A stretch of 64,000 bases of DNA. It comes from Oerskovia turbata. GTDB taxonomy: Bacteria; Actinomycetota; Actinomycetes; Actinomycetales; Cellulomonadaceae. Below, in pieces: positions 17,203 to 25,261 of the stretch. Location: the NCBI RefSeq assembly GCF_000718325.1, contig NZ_JOFV01000003.1, positions 62,001-126,000 of the forward strand, written 5' to 3'. A program made the position numbers and the translations under genes. Positions within the stretch are counted from its first letter, which is position 1. Each line of letters opens with the position of its first letter. The notes beneath the pieces were generated by a model. It was not told the DNA's origin. It saw only the letters and a program-made list of their open reading frames with translations, and did not search any database.

Positions 17203-18449
17203 CGCAAGGCACCCGCCCCGCCGGCCCGACGACGTCACGCACCACCCCCGGCTCCCTCACCACCGAGCAGCGCACCCCGCCCGCGACGAGCACCACCGGC
17301 GGCGAGCCGGACGGACCGGTGCGCGGCGCCGTCGGGCCGGGTTCTCCCAGCGGTGCCGGCGGTTCTCCCATCGGTGCTGGCGCGCAGGACGCGCTCCCCG
17401 GCGTCGGGAGGTCGCGGCGACGCGCCGCGACCTGGCTCATGATCGGGCTGGGCGTCGCGCTGGTCGTGCTCACCGTGCTGTCCGGCATGACCGGGCAGGT
17501 GCCCGTGTCCCCGTCGGAGGTCCTCGGCTCGCTCATGCACCACATGGGCCTGAACATCGGCCCCATGCCCTCGCACCCGCAGGGCGAGAACACGCTGTGG
17601 GTCGTGCGCTTCCCGCGCGTCGTCCTCGCGATCCTCGTCGGGGCCGCGCTCGCGTGCTCGGGCGCGCTCATGCAGGGCGTGTTCGGCAACCCGCTCGCCG
17701 AGCCCGGCGTGATCGGCGTCTCGGCGGGTGCGGCCGTGGGCGCGTGCGCCGTCATCGTGACCGCGGGCTCGCTCGTCTCGGGGACCTGGGTCGCCGCGGC
17801 CGCGTTCCTCGGCGGACTGATCACGACGTTCGTCGTCTACGCGCTCTCGCGCTCGGGAGGGCGCACCGAGGTCGTGACGCTCGTGCTCACGGGCATCGCC
17901 GTCAACGCGTTCGCGGGCGGGCTGCTCGCGTTCTTCACGTTCGTCGCCGACCCCGCCGCGCGCGAGCAGATCGTGTTCTGGCAGCTCGGATCCCTCGGCG
18001 GGGCCACGTGGGGATCGGTCGCGGTCGTCGCTCCCATCGCGATCGTCGGCGTGACCGGCGCCATGCTGCTGCGCCGCCAGATGGACCTCCTGTCCCTCGG
18101 CGAGCGCGCCGCGCACCACCTGGGCGTCGACGTCGAGCGGCTGCGCCAGATCGTCATCGTCCTCGTCGCGCTGCTCGTCTCCGCGGGCGTGGCGTTCACG
18201 GGCATCATCGCGTTCGTCGGGCTCGTCGTGCCGCACCTGGTCCGCATGGTCTGCGGGCCGAGCCACCGCTGGCTGATCCCCGCCTCGACGCTCGGTGGCG
18301 CCGTCGTGCTGCTCCTCGCGGACCTGGTCTCGCGCACTCTCGTCGACAACGTCGAGCTGCCGCTCGGCATGATCACCTCGCTCGTGGGCGGGCCGTTCTT
18401 CTTCTACCTGCTGCGCCGCACGCGCTCGCGCCAGGGAGGCTGGGCATGA
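17199..18449 (+). CDS. hmuU: Heme/siderophore ABC permease (FecCD family, HmuU-like)
   Basis: 416 aa. A Pro/Gly/Thr-rich cytoplasmic N-terminus of about 70 residues precedes ten membrane segments of the BtuC/FecCD type. Family marks: VRFPRVVLAILVGAALACSGALMQGVFGNPLAEPG, the ATPase-coupling loop near GERAAHHLGVDVERLR, GIIAFVGLVVPHLVRMVCG and the closing GAPFF-like VGGPFFFYLLRR. GTG start overlaps the previous stop (GTGA), and its own stop overlaps the ATPase start (ATGA), so the three genes are translationally coupled. Confidence 0.95.
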   Translation: MTQGTRPAGPTTSRTTPGSLTTEQRTPPATSTTGGEPDGPVRGAVGPGSPSGAGGSPIGAGAQDALPGVGRSRRRAATWLMIGLGVALVVLTVLSGMTGQVPVSPSEVLGSLMHHMGLNIGPMPSHPQGENTLWVVRFPRVVLAILVGAALACSGALMQGVFGNPLAEPGVIGVSAGAAVGACAVIVTAGSLVSGTWVAAAAFLGGLITTFVVYALSRSGGRTEVVTLVLTGIAVNAFAGGLLAFFTFVADPAAREQIVFWQLGSLGGATWGSVAVVAPIAIVGVTGAMLLRRQMDLLSLGERAAHHLGVDVERLRQIVIVLVALLVSAGVAFTGIIAFVGLVVPHLVRMVCGPSHRWLIPASTLGGAVVLLLADLVSRTLVDNVELPLGMITSLVGGPFFFYLLRRTRSRQGGWA

Positions 18450-19360
18450 GCCGCACCCTGGTCGAGCTCGACTCGCGGCACGAGGGCAGCAGCTTCTTGT
18501 CCTCGCTGCGGACCGCGGTCACGGGGCGGCGACGCTCCTCACGGCTGCCCTCCGCCGCGGTGGCGGGCGACGTCGTGACCGAGGCGCGCGGCGCGACGCT
18601 CTCGCTCGACGGCACGCCCGTGCTGCGCGACGTGTCCGTCCAGGTCCGCGCGGGCGAGGTGCGCGCGCTGCTCGGCCCCAACGGTGCGGGCAAGTCGTCG
18701 CTGCTCGGGGCACTCACGGGCGACCTGCCGCTCGACGGCGGGTCGGTGCTGGTCGACGGCGCTCCCCTGCGCTCCTGGACGCCGACCGAGCTCGCGATGC
18801 GCCGGGCCGTGCTCATGCAGCAGATCCACCTCAGCTTCCCGTTCACGTCGCTCGACGTCGTCCAGATGGGGCGCGCACCCTGGCGCGGGACGCCCCTGGA
18901 GGAGGCCGACGACGAGGTCGTGGGCGCCTCGCTCGCCGCGACCGACGTGACGCACCTCGCGGGTCGGCACTTCCCGTCGCTGTCCGGGGGCGAGAAGGCC
19001 CGCGTCGCGCTCGCCCGCGTCCTGGCGCAGCGGACCGGGCTGCTCATGCTGGACGAGCCGACCGCCGCGCTCGACCTCAAGCACCAGGAGCTCGTGCTCC
19101 AGATCGCGCGCCGGCACGCGGAGGCCGGAGGTGCGGTGGTCGTCGTCGTGCACGACCTGGGGCTCGCGTCGGCCTACGCCGACCAGGTCACGCTGCTGTC
19201 GGGCGGTCGCGTCGTGGCCGACGGCTCTCCTCGCGAGGTCCTGACGGCCGAGCTGCTGAGCGAGGTCTACGACTACCCGGTCGAGATCGTCGAGCACCCC
19301 GACGGCGGTGCGCCGATCATCCTGCCGGCGCGGTCTGCTGCTGCGGTTCCGCCGAGATAG
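18446..19360 (+). CDS. hmuV: Heme ABC transporter ATP-binding protein (HmuV-like)
   Basis: 304 aa. Walker A GPNGAGKSS, Q-loop near MQQIHLSFPF, signature LSGGEKARVALARVLAQ, Walker B LLMLDEPTAALD and the switch His in VVHDLGLASAYAD are all present. The first 45 residues are a polar extension not needed for the fold. It powers the HmuTU importer. The stop codon TAG at 19358-19360 lies within the left motif (GAGATAGAGG) of a family C palindromic element, so the last two codons are set by the repeat. Confidence 0.95.
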   Translation: MSRTLVELDSRHEGSSFLSSLRTAVTGRRRSSRLPSAAVAGDVVTEARGATLSLDGTPVLRDVSVQVRAGEVRALLGPNGAGKSSLLGALTGDLPLDGGSVLVDGAPLRSWTPTELAMRRAVLMQQIHLSFPFTSLDVVQMGRAPWRGTPLEEADDEVVGASLAATDVTHLAGRHFPSLSGGEKARVALARVLAQRTGLLMLDEPTAALDLKHQELVLQIARRHAEAGGAVVVVVHDLGLASAYADQVTLLSGGRVVADGSPREVLTAELLSEVYDYPVEIVEHPDGGAPIILPARSAAAVPPR

Positions 19361-19423
19361 AGGCCTGGCGTCGAGGTAGAGGGGTGCAGCCCTCTACCTC
19401 GACGCCAGCCCTCTATCTCGCGG
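19356..19423. repeat. Palindromic element, family C copy 1 (about 68 bp)
   Basis: Motifs in order: GAGATAGAGG, GAGGTAGAGG, then the complements CCTCTACCTC and CCTCTATCTC, giving a nested hairpin between the convergent hmuV and tipA-like genes. It supplies the hmuV stop codon and probably ends both transcripts. Confidence 0.85.
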
Positions 19424-19429
19424 GCCCTC

Positions 19430-20227
19430 CTACAGGTTCCGGTCCGCGTACACCGCCAGGGCGTCGCGGACCAGGCGCGCGCCCTCGACGCCGCCGTAGT
19501 TCGCCGCGAACCGCTCGTCGGCCACGTACATCTCACCGAGCCCGACGACGTACTCCTTGACCGGCGCCCCACCGGCACCCGGGGTTCCGGGGATGCCGCT
19601 CAGCCACTCGACGTGCCGCTGCGCGAGGGCCTGCGCATCGTCGCTCCCGGGCGCGACGCCCGCCTGCGCAGCGGCCGTCCAGTCCGCCCCGAGCCGCCGG
19701 GTCCGCTCCTGGTAGGCCGTCTTGTCCTGCGCGGACAGCCCCCGCCACCAGGTGTCACCCTGGCGGTAGGCCTCGGCGCCCCACCGCTCGGTGACCTCCG
19801 CCTCGTGCACGGTGTGGTCGAACCCGTCGAACATCTTGTCCGCCATGAGCCGCCCACCTCCTTCCATGGTCGTGATCGTGTGCTCGACCGACGCGATCTG
19901 TCGCGCCAGCCGCTGCTGCTCGGTCCGCAGGGCGTCCAGGTGGGTGCGCAGGGCTCGTGCCTGCACGGCGGGGTGCGCGTCGTCGCCCCGCCCCAGGATC
20001 TCGGCGACGGCCGGGAGGCCGACGCCGAGATCCCGCAGCAGCAGGATCCGCTGGAGCCGGACGAGCGTCGGCCCGTCGTAGTACCGGTACCCGTTGTGCC
20101 CGACCCTGCTGGGCGCGAGCAGCCCGATGTCGTCGTAGTGACGCAGCGTGCGGCTCGTGGTCCCGGCGAGGCGGGCGATCTCCTGGATGGACCAGTCGGT
20201 CGCGGGCTCCGGTGTGCGCGTGGTCAT
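19430..20227 (-). CDS. tipA: MerR family regulator with TipAS antibiotic-recognition domain
   Basis: 265 aa. N-terminal MerR helix-turn-helix (residues of about 13-80: IQEIARLAGTTSRTLRHYDDIGLLAPSRVGHNGYRYYDG-type, broken here into its visible parts), a coiled-coil linker to about 115, and a C-terminal TipAS domain (FDGFDHTVHEAEVTERWG ... WWRGLSAQDK ... YVADERFAANYGG). In Streptomyces, TipA binds thiopeptide antibiotics through TipAS and switches on its own promoter. Members also sense other peptides such as albicidin. GGGAGGAG precedes the ATG. Its promoter shows the exact MerR layout (20282-20312). No exporter gene is adjacent downstream. Confidence 0.93.
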   Translation of the reverse strand: MTTRTPEPATDWSIQEIARLAGTTSRTLRHYDDIGLLAPSRVGHNGYRYYDGPTLVRLQRILLLRDLGVGLPAVAEILGRGDDAHPAVQARALRTHLDALRTEQQRLARQIASVEHTITTMEGGGRLMADKMFDGFDHTVHEAEVTERWGAEAYRQGDTWWRGLSAQDKTAYQERTRRLGADWTAAAQAGVAPGSDDAQALAQRHVEWLSGIPGTPGAGGAPVKEYVVGLGEMYVADERFAANYGGVEGARLVRDALAVYADRNL

Positions 20228-20281
20228 GCGCTCTCCTCCCTTCCTGGGGTGCTGGGCGCCTCGGTTGAGGCAGCACGATCG

Positions 20282-20312
20282 ACCCTAGAAGTTGACGCTA
20301 CGTCAAGGTCAA
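20282..20312 (-). promoter_or_regulatory. MerR-type promoter with operator in a 19-bp spacer
   Basis: On the minus strand: -35 TTGACC (20312-20307), a 19-bp spacer, -10 TAGGGT (20287-20282). Inside the spacer is the perfect dyad TTGACGTAGCGTCAA (20306-20292). An over-long 19-bp spacer holding the operator is the hallmark of MerR-activated promoters, so TipA autoactivation is expected. Confidence 0.85.
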
Positions 20313-20331
20313 CGCTTCCGGCCCGACGGCG

Positions 20332-21006
20332 TCACTCCCCTCGCAGCACCCGCGTCAGCTCCGCGGGGGTCGTCACGACCCGGAGGGCACCCACCTCCTC
20401 GAGCTCGCCCGGCACGGCGTAGCCCCACGAGACGCCGAGGCACCCGATGCCGTGCGCGGCGGCCCCGAGCACGTCGTGCTCCCGGTCGCCGACCATGACG
20501 ATCTCCGCGCGCGGCGGCGCGTCGGCGGGCGACGTGGCCGCGAGCGCGTGCGCGATCACGTCCGCCTTGGAGCCGCGCGTCCCGTCGAGGGTCGCGCCGT
20601 AGACACCCTCGACGAGGGGGTCGATCCCGAAGTGCGCGGTGATGCGGTGCGCGTAGACCTCGGGCTTGGAGGTCGCGACCGCGAGCCGGACTCCCGCGGC
20701 GCGCACCGCCGCCAGGGCTTCGAGGATGCCGGGGTAGAGCGAGTTCTCCATCATGCGCCCGGCGGCGTAGACGTCGCGGTACGCCGCGACCGCCTCGGGG
20801 ACCCGGCCCGCCGGGACGCCGTGCAGCGCGAACGTCTCGGCGAGGGGCGGTCCGACGAACAGGCGCAGGGCCTCGTCGGTCGGCGGCTCGATGTCGAGGG
20901 TCGCGTAGGCGTGACGGACCGAGGACAGGATGCCGGGGGCCGAGTCGGTCAGGGTGCCGTCGAGGTCGAGGAGGGCCAATCGGTAGGGAGGGTTCACGGT
21001 GGTCAC
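20332..21006 (-). CDS. HAD family phosphatase (phosphoglycolate phosphatase-like)
   Basis: 224 aa. HAD motifs: nucleophile and general acid in LLDLDGTLTDSAPG (DxDGT), motif II Thr/Ser in LAVATSKPE, motif III Lys near GSKADVIAHAL, and motif IV GDREHDVLGA. The cap is the C1 helical type, as in Gph and PGP-like enzymes; closely similar proteins hydrolyse phosphoglycolate, pyrophosphate or nucleotides, so the substrate is open. The GTG start at 21006 lacks a ribosome-binding site, and GAGAAT lies 6 nt upstream, so it is probably leaderless. Confidence 0.9.
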   Translation of the reverse strand: MTTVNPPYRLALLDLDGTLTDSAPGILSSVRHAYATLDIEPPTDEALRLFVGPPLAETFALHGVPAGRVPEAVAAYRDVYAAGRMMENSLYPGILEALAAVRAAGVRLAVATSKPEVYAHRITAHFGIDPLVEGVYGATLDGTRGSKADVIAHALAATSPADAPPRAEIVMVGDREHDVLGAAAHGIGCLGVSWGYAVPGELEEVGALRVVTTPAELTRVLRGE

Positions 21007-21042
21007 GGGACGATTCTCCCGCGCGCCGCCGGCCGGGCGGCG

Positions 21043-21112
21043 CCGAGATAGAGGCCTTCCGTCGACGTAGAGGGCTGCAAGCCTCTATCTCGACGCCAGC
21101 CCTCTATCTCGA
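21043..21112. repeat. Palindromic element, family C copy 2 (about 70 bp)
   Basis: Motifs in order: GAGATAGAGG, GACGTAGAGG, CCTCTATCTC, CCTCTATCTC, the same two-plus-two layout as at 19356. It lies upstream of the HAD gene and overlaps the 3' end of the small minus-strand ORF at 21085-21213, whose stop codon it supplies. Confidence 0.85.
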
Positions 21113-21213
21113 CGTGCCCAGGCGCAGAGGAGCACCTGCGTGAAGCGTGTCGCGCGGAGCACCTCGGTGACGACGACGTCGACCGTCCCTGCCGGGGCCG
21201 GCCTGTCAGTCAT
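21085..21213 (-). CDS. Small hypothetical ORF truncated by a palindromic element
   Basis: 42 aa, starting MTDRPAPAG. AGGAGG lies 5 nt before the ATG, and the start overlaps the end of the upstream gene by 8 bp, so translational coupling is plausible. Third codon positions are G/C-rich until the last ten codons, which come from the family C repeat; the TAG stop also comes from the repeat. This looks like a gene cut short by repeat insertion. The original function cannot be told. Confidence 0.35.
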   Translation of the reverse strand: MTDRPAPAGTVDVVVTEVLRATRFTQVLLCAWARRDRGLASR

Positions 21214-21526
21214 CAGGCCCTCCTGCGGTAACGCCGTCCGCGCGGGTCGTTGCGTCCCCGCCCCGACGTCGCGCACTCACCCATCCCGCGACGAAGCCGA
21301 GGACCAGCAGCCCGGCACCGACCGCGGCCAGCCCCAAGGTGTGCGCCCATGGCCTCGGCGGCGTGAACGTCGTGTCGGAGAGCGGCGCGTAGGCGAACCA
21401 ACCGACCGTGGTGGGCCTCGACGCGAACCATGCGCCCACGCCGACCAGCAGGACCCCGGCCACGAGCCCGATCAGGGCGCCCCGGCTGCGGGGACGAGGA
21501 CGGGGGGCGGGTGCGAGCGGCGTCAT
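21206..21526 (-). CDS. Small two-TM membrane protein, unknown function
   Basis: 106 aa. A basic Pro/Arg N-terminus (PAPRPRPRSRG), a first membrane segment (ALIGLVAGVLLVGVGAWFA), a short extracellular loop with FAYAPLSDTTF, a second segment (LGLAAVGAGLLVLGFVAGWV) and a charged tail. No family recognised. The start is uncertain among ATGs at 21562, 21535 and 21526; AGGA upstream of the last two gives weak support. Confidence 0.6.
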   Translation of the reverse strand: MTPLAPAPRPRPRSRGALIGLVAGVLLVGVGAWFASRPTTVGWFAYAPLSDTTFTPPRPWAHTLGLAAVGAGLLVLGFVAGWVSARRRGGDATTRADGVTAGGPDD

Positions 21527-21592
21527 GCCGGACATCCTGGCGTGGCAGCCGCGCAGCCGCAACGGCCCGCGCCGACCTCGCCCACCTCCTCG

Positions 21593-22201
21593 TCACTGCC
21601 CGACGAGTCCCCGCACCACGCGGTACGACAGGTGCGTGACGAGGTGGTTGCTGCTCACGGGCCCGGGCTCGACGCTCAGGCCGCCGAGACCGTCGAGCAG
21701 CCGCTCGCCCGCGCCGAGCAGCACGGGCGCGACGTGCAGCCCGAACTCGTCGACGAGCCCCGCGGCGAGGTACGCCCGCATGGTCGAGGCGCCGCCCGCG
21801 ATCCCGACGTGCCCGTCCCGCGACGCCGCGAGCGCCTGTGACAGCGCGGACTCGATCCCGTCGGTGACGAAGAAGAACGTCGTCCCGCCCTCCATGACGA
21901 GGGGTTCGCGCGGGTGGTGCGTGAGCACGAACACCGGCGCGTGGTAGGGCGGCTCGTCGCCCCACCAGCCTCGCCAGGCCTCGTCCCACGGGCCGCGTCC
22001 GGGGGCGAACATGTTGCGTCCCATGACGAACGCGGTGGGTGCCGCGACGGACTCGAGCGCGGCCGTGTTGGCCTCGGGCTCCTCGAACATCCACCGGTGG
22101 AGCTGCTCGCCGCCCTCGCCGAGCGGGTTCTCGAGGGACTGGTGCGGTCCCGCGACGAACCCGTCGAGGGACAGCCCGACGTCGAAGGTGACCCTGCCCA
22201 T
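21593..22201 (-). CDS. RibD C-terminal / dihydrofolate reductase-like protein
   Basis: 202 aa. The N-terminus VTFDVGLSLDGFVAGP and the segments FVMGRNMFAPGRGPWDE, GGTTFFFV and the NADPH-site GIAGGASTMRAYLAAGLVDEFGLHVAPVLLGAGERLL are the hallmarks of the RibD_C/DHFR-like family. These are NAD(P)H-dependent reductases, most of unknown substrate; true folate reduction is unlikely. It lies 5 bp downstream of the ABC permease gene. A GTG three codons earlier overlaps the permease stop (GTGA), so coupled translation from 22210 is an alternative start. Confidence 0.88.
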   Translation of the reverse strand: MGRVTFDVGLSLDGFVAGPHQSLENPLGEGGEQLHRWMFEEPEANTAALESVAAPTAFVMGRNMFAPGRGPWDEAWRGWWGDEPPYHAPVFVLTHHPREPLVMEGGTTFFFVTDGIESALSQALAASRDGHVGIAGGASTMRAYLAAGLVDEFGLHVAPVLLGAGERLLDGLGGLSVEPGPVSSNHLVTHLSYRVVRGLVGQ

Positions 22202-22206
22202 GCGGC

Positions 22207-23166
22207 TCACACCGACTTCCGGGTCCGGCGGATGCCCACGAACAGGCCGACGGCGCACGTGATCGCGGCCGCGATCACGCCCCACAGGACCTCGGTGCTC
22301 GCGAACGTCCCGCCGAACAGGGCCCGCTCGGCGTCGACCATGTAGGTCAGGGGGTTGAACTTCGCGGCGGTCTGCATCCAGGCCGGCCCGGCTTCGAGCG
22401 GGAGCATCATGCCGGACAGGATGAGCAGCGGGAACAGGAGCGACTGCTGCACCCCCCAGAACAGCCACTCGCGGTTCTTCGCGGCGAGCGCGAGCGCGCA
22501 CGACAGGGCCCCGACGCCGACCCCGAACAGCCCCAGGAGGGCGAGCCCCGCGAGAGCGTGCAGCGGGTAGAACGTGAACCCGAACGGGATGCACACGAGC
22601 GCGATGAGCAGGCCCTGGACCACGAGCGGCGCGAACTCCTTGAGCGCGCGGCCCACGAGGATCGCGGACCGGTCGAGCGGGGTCGCGAGGACCCGCTCGT
22701 ACGAGCCGGTCATCATCTCGTAGAGCAGGTTCGATCCCGTCATGGAGGTCCCGAACAGGGAGATCATGACGATCACGCCGGGCACGAACCACTGGAGGGT
22801 CGCGGCCGTGGACCCGCCCGGCCCGCCCATGCCGCCGCCCACGGCGCCGGTCAGCAGCGGCCCGAACAGGCCCAGGAAGATCAGCGGCTGGAGCAGCGAG
22901 AAGATCAGGGTGAAGGGGTCGCGCAGGACCAGGAGGATCTCGCGCGTGAAGACCGCCCAGGTGTCGCCGAGGAACTTCGCCGCCCCCGAGCGCCCGACGT
23001 CGGAGCGCCGGTCGGTCGCCTGCCTCGCCGTGGCCTGTGGCGCGGCCCGGGTGTCGAGCCCGAGGTTCGTCCCGTTGCGCTGCCCGGTGGCCTGCCCGGT
23101 CGTCGCCCCGGTCGCCTGCCCGACCTCGGGCTCGGCCCCCTGGCCGGGGTTCGTCTGCTCGTCCAT
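22207..23166 (-). CDS. ABC-2 type exporter permease (DrrB-like)
   Basis: 319 aa. A hydrophilic N-terminus of about 75 residues (repeated Gly-Gln-Ala-Thr units) precedes the permease. Six membrane segments follow: FTREILLVLRDPFTLIFSLLQPLIFLGLFGPLL, then the extracellular loop, FGTSMTGSNLLYEMMTGSYERVLATPL (the cytoplasmic coupling loop of the ABC2 family), and a final TM at the C-terminus. It pairs with the ATPase encoded immediately upstream (TGATG overlap). The likely role is drug or lipid export. Confidence 0.93.
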   Translation of the reverse strand: MDEQTNPGQGAEPEVGQATGATTGQATGQRNGTNLGLDTRAAPQATARQATDRRSDVGRSGAAKFLGDTWAVFTREILLVLRDPFTLIFSLLQPLIFLGLFGPLLTGAVGGGMGGPGGSTAATLQWFVPGVIVMISLFGTSMTGSNLLYEMMTGSYERVLATPLDRSAILVGRALKEFAPLVVQGLLIALVCIPFGFTFYPLHALAGLALLGLFGVGVGALSCALALAAKNREWLFWGVQQSLLFPLLILSGMMLPLEAGPAWMQTAAKFNPLTYMVDAERALFGGTFASTEVLWGVIAAAITCAVGLFVGIRRTRKSV

Positions 23167-24179
23167 CACGCCGCCTCCTCGCGCAGGCTCCGACCGGTCA
23201 GGTTGAGGAACACGTCGTCGAGGCTCGCCTGCTTGAGCCCGGCCGACCGGACCGAGAGCCCTGCGACCCGCAGGGACTCGATCGCCTCGGGCAGACGGTC
23301 CGCGCCGTGCGTCGTCGAGAGGGTCACCGTGACGTCTCCACCGGCACCGACGACCACCTGCAGCCTCGCGTCGTCGACCTCTCCGACCGAACCCACGACC
23401 GGGGCGAGGGCTGCGCGGACGCGTGCGACGTCGTCGGGCACCTGGCCCTGGGAACCGGACGTGCCGGCGACGACGAGCGTCACGACGTCGTCCGCGTGGT
23501 CGCGCTTGAGCGCGGCGGGCGGGGCGTCGGCGACGATCGTGCCGTGGTCGATGACGACGACGCGCTCGGCCATGGAGTCGGCCTCGTCGAGGTAGTGCGT
23601 GGTGAGGACGATCGTCATGCCGTACCGCTCGCGCAGGACGCCGATGTGCTCCCACAGGTTCGCGCGGCTGTGCGGGTCGAGGCCCGTGGTGGGCTCGTCG
23701 AGGAACAGCAGCGGCGGGTGGTTCATGAGGCCGAGCGCCACGTCGAGGCGGCGACGCTGCCCGCCCGACAGGCTCTGGACCGTGCGCTTGCCGAGGCCGT
23801 CGAGCTCGAGCGCGGCGAGGAGGTCCGCGGCCCGGCGCTGGTACTCGGCGGCCGGCAGCCCGTAGAAGCGGCCCTGGTTGTGGAGCTCGTCGGTGACCCG
23901 GTAGGAGAACCCTCCCCCGTTGCCCTGGCCGATGTACCCGATGCGCGACCTGACCTCGGCGGGCTGGGTGCGGATGTCGAAGCCCGCGACCTCGGCCCGG
24001 CCCGACGTGGGTTCGAGGAGGCTCGTGAGCATGCGCAGGGTCGTGGACTTGCCGGCGCCGTTGGGGCCGAGGAACGCGACGAGCTCGCCCTCGTGGACGT
24101 CGACGTCGATGCCCTTGACCGCCTCGACCACTTCCTTCTTGCGATGGAACGTCTTGGTCAGCCCCTCGGTGTGGATCAT
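23166..24179 (-). CDS. Drug exporter ABC ATP-binding protein (DrrA family)
   Basis: 337 aa. Walker A GPNGAGKST near residue 39, the signature SLSGGQRRRLDVALGLMN, Walker B LLFLDEPTTGLD, and the switch His in VLTTHYLDEAD, typical of daunorubicin-resistance-type ATPases. The C-terminal 100 residues form the DrrA-like accessory domain and end RSLREEA. Translation is coupled to the permease. GAGAGG precedes the ATG. The promoter faces the divergent TetR gene and carries two copies of a TACGGTGTAC operator. Confidence 0.95.
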   Translation of the reverse strand: MIHTEGLTKTFHRKKEVVEAVKGIDVDVHEGELVAFLGPNGAGKSTTLRMLTSLLEPTSGRAEVAGFDIRTQPAEVRSRIGYIGQGNGGGFSYRVTDELHNQGRFYGLPAAEYQRRAADLLAALELDGLGKRTVQSLSGGQRRRLDVALGLMNHPPLLFLDEPTTGLDPHSRANLWEHIGVLRERYGMTIVLTTHYLDEADSMAERVVVIDHGTIVADAPPAALKRDHADDVVTLVVAGTSGSQGQVPDDVARVRAALAPVVGSVGEVDDARLQVVVGAGGDVTVTLSTTHGADRLPEAIESLRVAGLSVRSAGLKQASLDDVFLNLTGRSLREEAA

Positions 24180-24195
24180 GGCTCACGCCTCTCGC

Positions 24196-24239
24196 GTACG
24201 GTGTACTGGAATGGGTTTTCACGCTAGCATACGGTGTAC
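24196..24239. promoter_or_regulatory. Tandem TetR operator, two TACGGTGTAC copies
   Basis: GTACGGTGTAC at 24196-24206 and ATACGGTGTAC at 24229-24239 lie about three helical turns apart (33 bp) between the divergent exporter and TetR genes. The first is near-palindromic (GTAC-N3-GTAC). The local AT-richness between them (GGAATGGGTTTTCACGC) fits a promoter. Repression of both genes by the TetR protein is the likely arrangement. Confidence 0.65.
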
Positions 24240-24290
24240 GGGAATTGAAGGGCCTCCCGGTACAGCGCGGAAGTGGGAGGATCAGGCACC

Positions 24291-25199
24291 ATGGCCAGCA
24301 ACACCGTCGTCCCGGTCCCCTCCGACGGGGTGGACTCCGCCCGGACACCGGACTCATCGGCCGACGCGGCGCTCGACGCGACGCCCGCCGACTCCGAGGG
24401 CGACGCGCCTGCGGGCGACGCACCCACCCACGCACCCGAGATCGGCACGACCCCGGGCCCGACCGACCAGATCCCCCGCCCCGCCGACGTGACCCGGCGC
24501 CTCGCGCTCCTGTGGGCCCCGCCCGCCCCACCGACCCGCGGCCGCAAGGCCCGCCTGACGCTCGACGAGGTCGTGACCGCAGGGATCGCCGTCGCGCAGG
24601 AGGTCGGCCTCGACGCGCTCTCGATGCGCCGCGTCGCCGCCCGCCTGGGCATGGGCGCGATGTCCCTCTACACCTACGTCCCCGGGCGCACCGAGCTCGT
24701 CGACCTCATGATCGACCGGGCGTTCGCCGAGCTCGACCTCCCCACGGCCGACGCCCCCTGGCGCGACGGGCTGTCACGGTACGCGCGCGAGGTCTGGACG
24801 CTCTACCAGCGCCACCCCTGGATCCTCCAGACCAACATGTGGCGCCTGCCCCTCGCGCCGCACGTGCTCGACGCCCAGGAGGCCGGGCTGCGGACGCTCG
24901 TCGACACCGGGCTGCCCGCAGAGCAGGTCGTCGAGATCCTGGGCCTGGTCGACGCGTTCGTGCGCGGGCTCGCGCGGGCCGCTGTCGCCGAGTCCGTCGA
25001 GAACGACGCGAGCGGCATGAGCACCGACGAGTACTGGACGTCGATGAGCAGCTTCTGGACCGACTGGTTCGACGTCGAGCGCTACCCCGTCATGACGCGC
25101 ATCTGGGAGGCGGGCGGGTTCGACGCCCCCACCGATCCGTTCGACGCGTCTCTCGACCGACTGCTCGACGGCGTCGAGATGACGATCGACCGGGCCTGA
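24291..25199 (+). CDS. TetR family regulator of the ABC exporter
   Basis: 302 aa, long for the family. About 85 residues of disordered Asp/Ala/Pro-rich sequence come first. The helix-turn-helix starts near residue 90: LTLDEVVTAGIAVAQEVGLDALSMRRVAARLGMGAMSLYTYV in pieces. The ligand domain resembles the TetR_C_33/tetracycline-repressor type (LYQRHPWILQTN ... LGLVDAFVRGLA). GGGAGG lies 11 nt before the ATG. It diverges from the DrrAB-like genes, and the shared gap holds two operator-like repeats, so it most likely represses them until a drug binds. Confidence 0.92.
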   Translation: MASNTVVPVPSDGVDSARTPDSSADAALDATPADSEGDAPAGDAPTHAPEIGTTPGPTDQIPRPADVTRRLALLWAPPAPPTRGRKARLTLDEVVTAGIAVAQEVGLDALSMRRVAARLGMGAMSLYTYVPGRTELVDLMIDRAFAELDLPTADAPWRDGLSRYAREVWTLYQRHPWILQTNMWRLPLAPHVLDAQEAGLRTLVDTGLPAEQVVEILGLVDAFVRGLARAAVAESVENDASGMSTDEYWTSMSSFWTDWFDVERYPVMTRIWEAGGFDAPTDPFDASLDRLLDGVEMTIDRA

Positions 25200-25208
25200 C
25201 CCGGTGCC

Positions 25209-25261
25209 GAGAACGAGGGAGAGGTCGCCCTGACGGCCGTAGCGGCCTCTCTCCCGTTCTC
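25209..25261. repeat. 53-bp palindromic element, family D copy 1
   Basis: Starts GAGAACGAGGGAGAGG and ends CCTCTCTCCCGTTCTC; the arms pair over about 20 bp with small gaps. Exactly 53 bp, the same as copies at 37752, 39548 and 48254, although inner arm sequences differ. It sits 9 bp after the TetR stop and may serve as its terminator. Confidence 0.85.
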
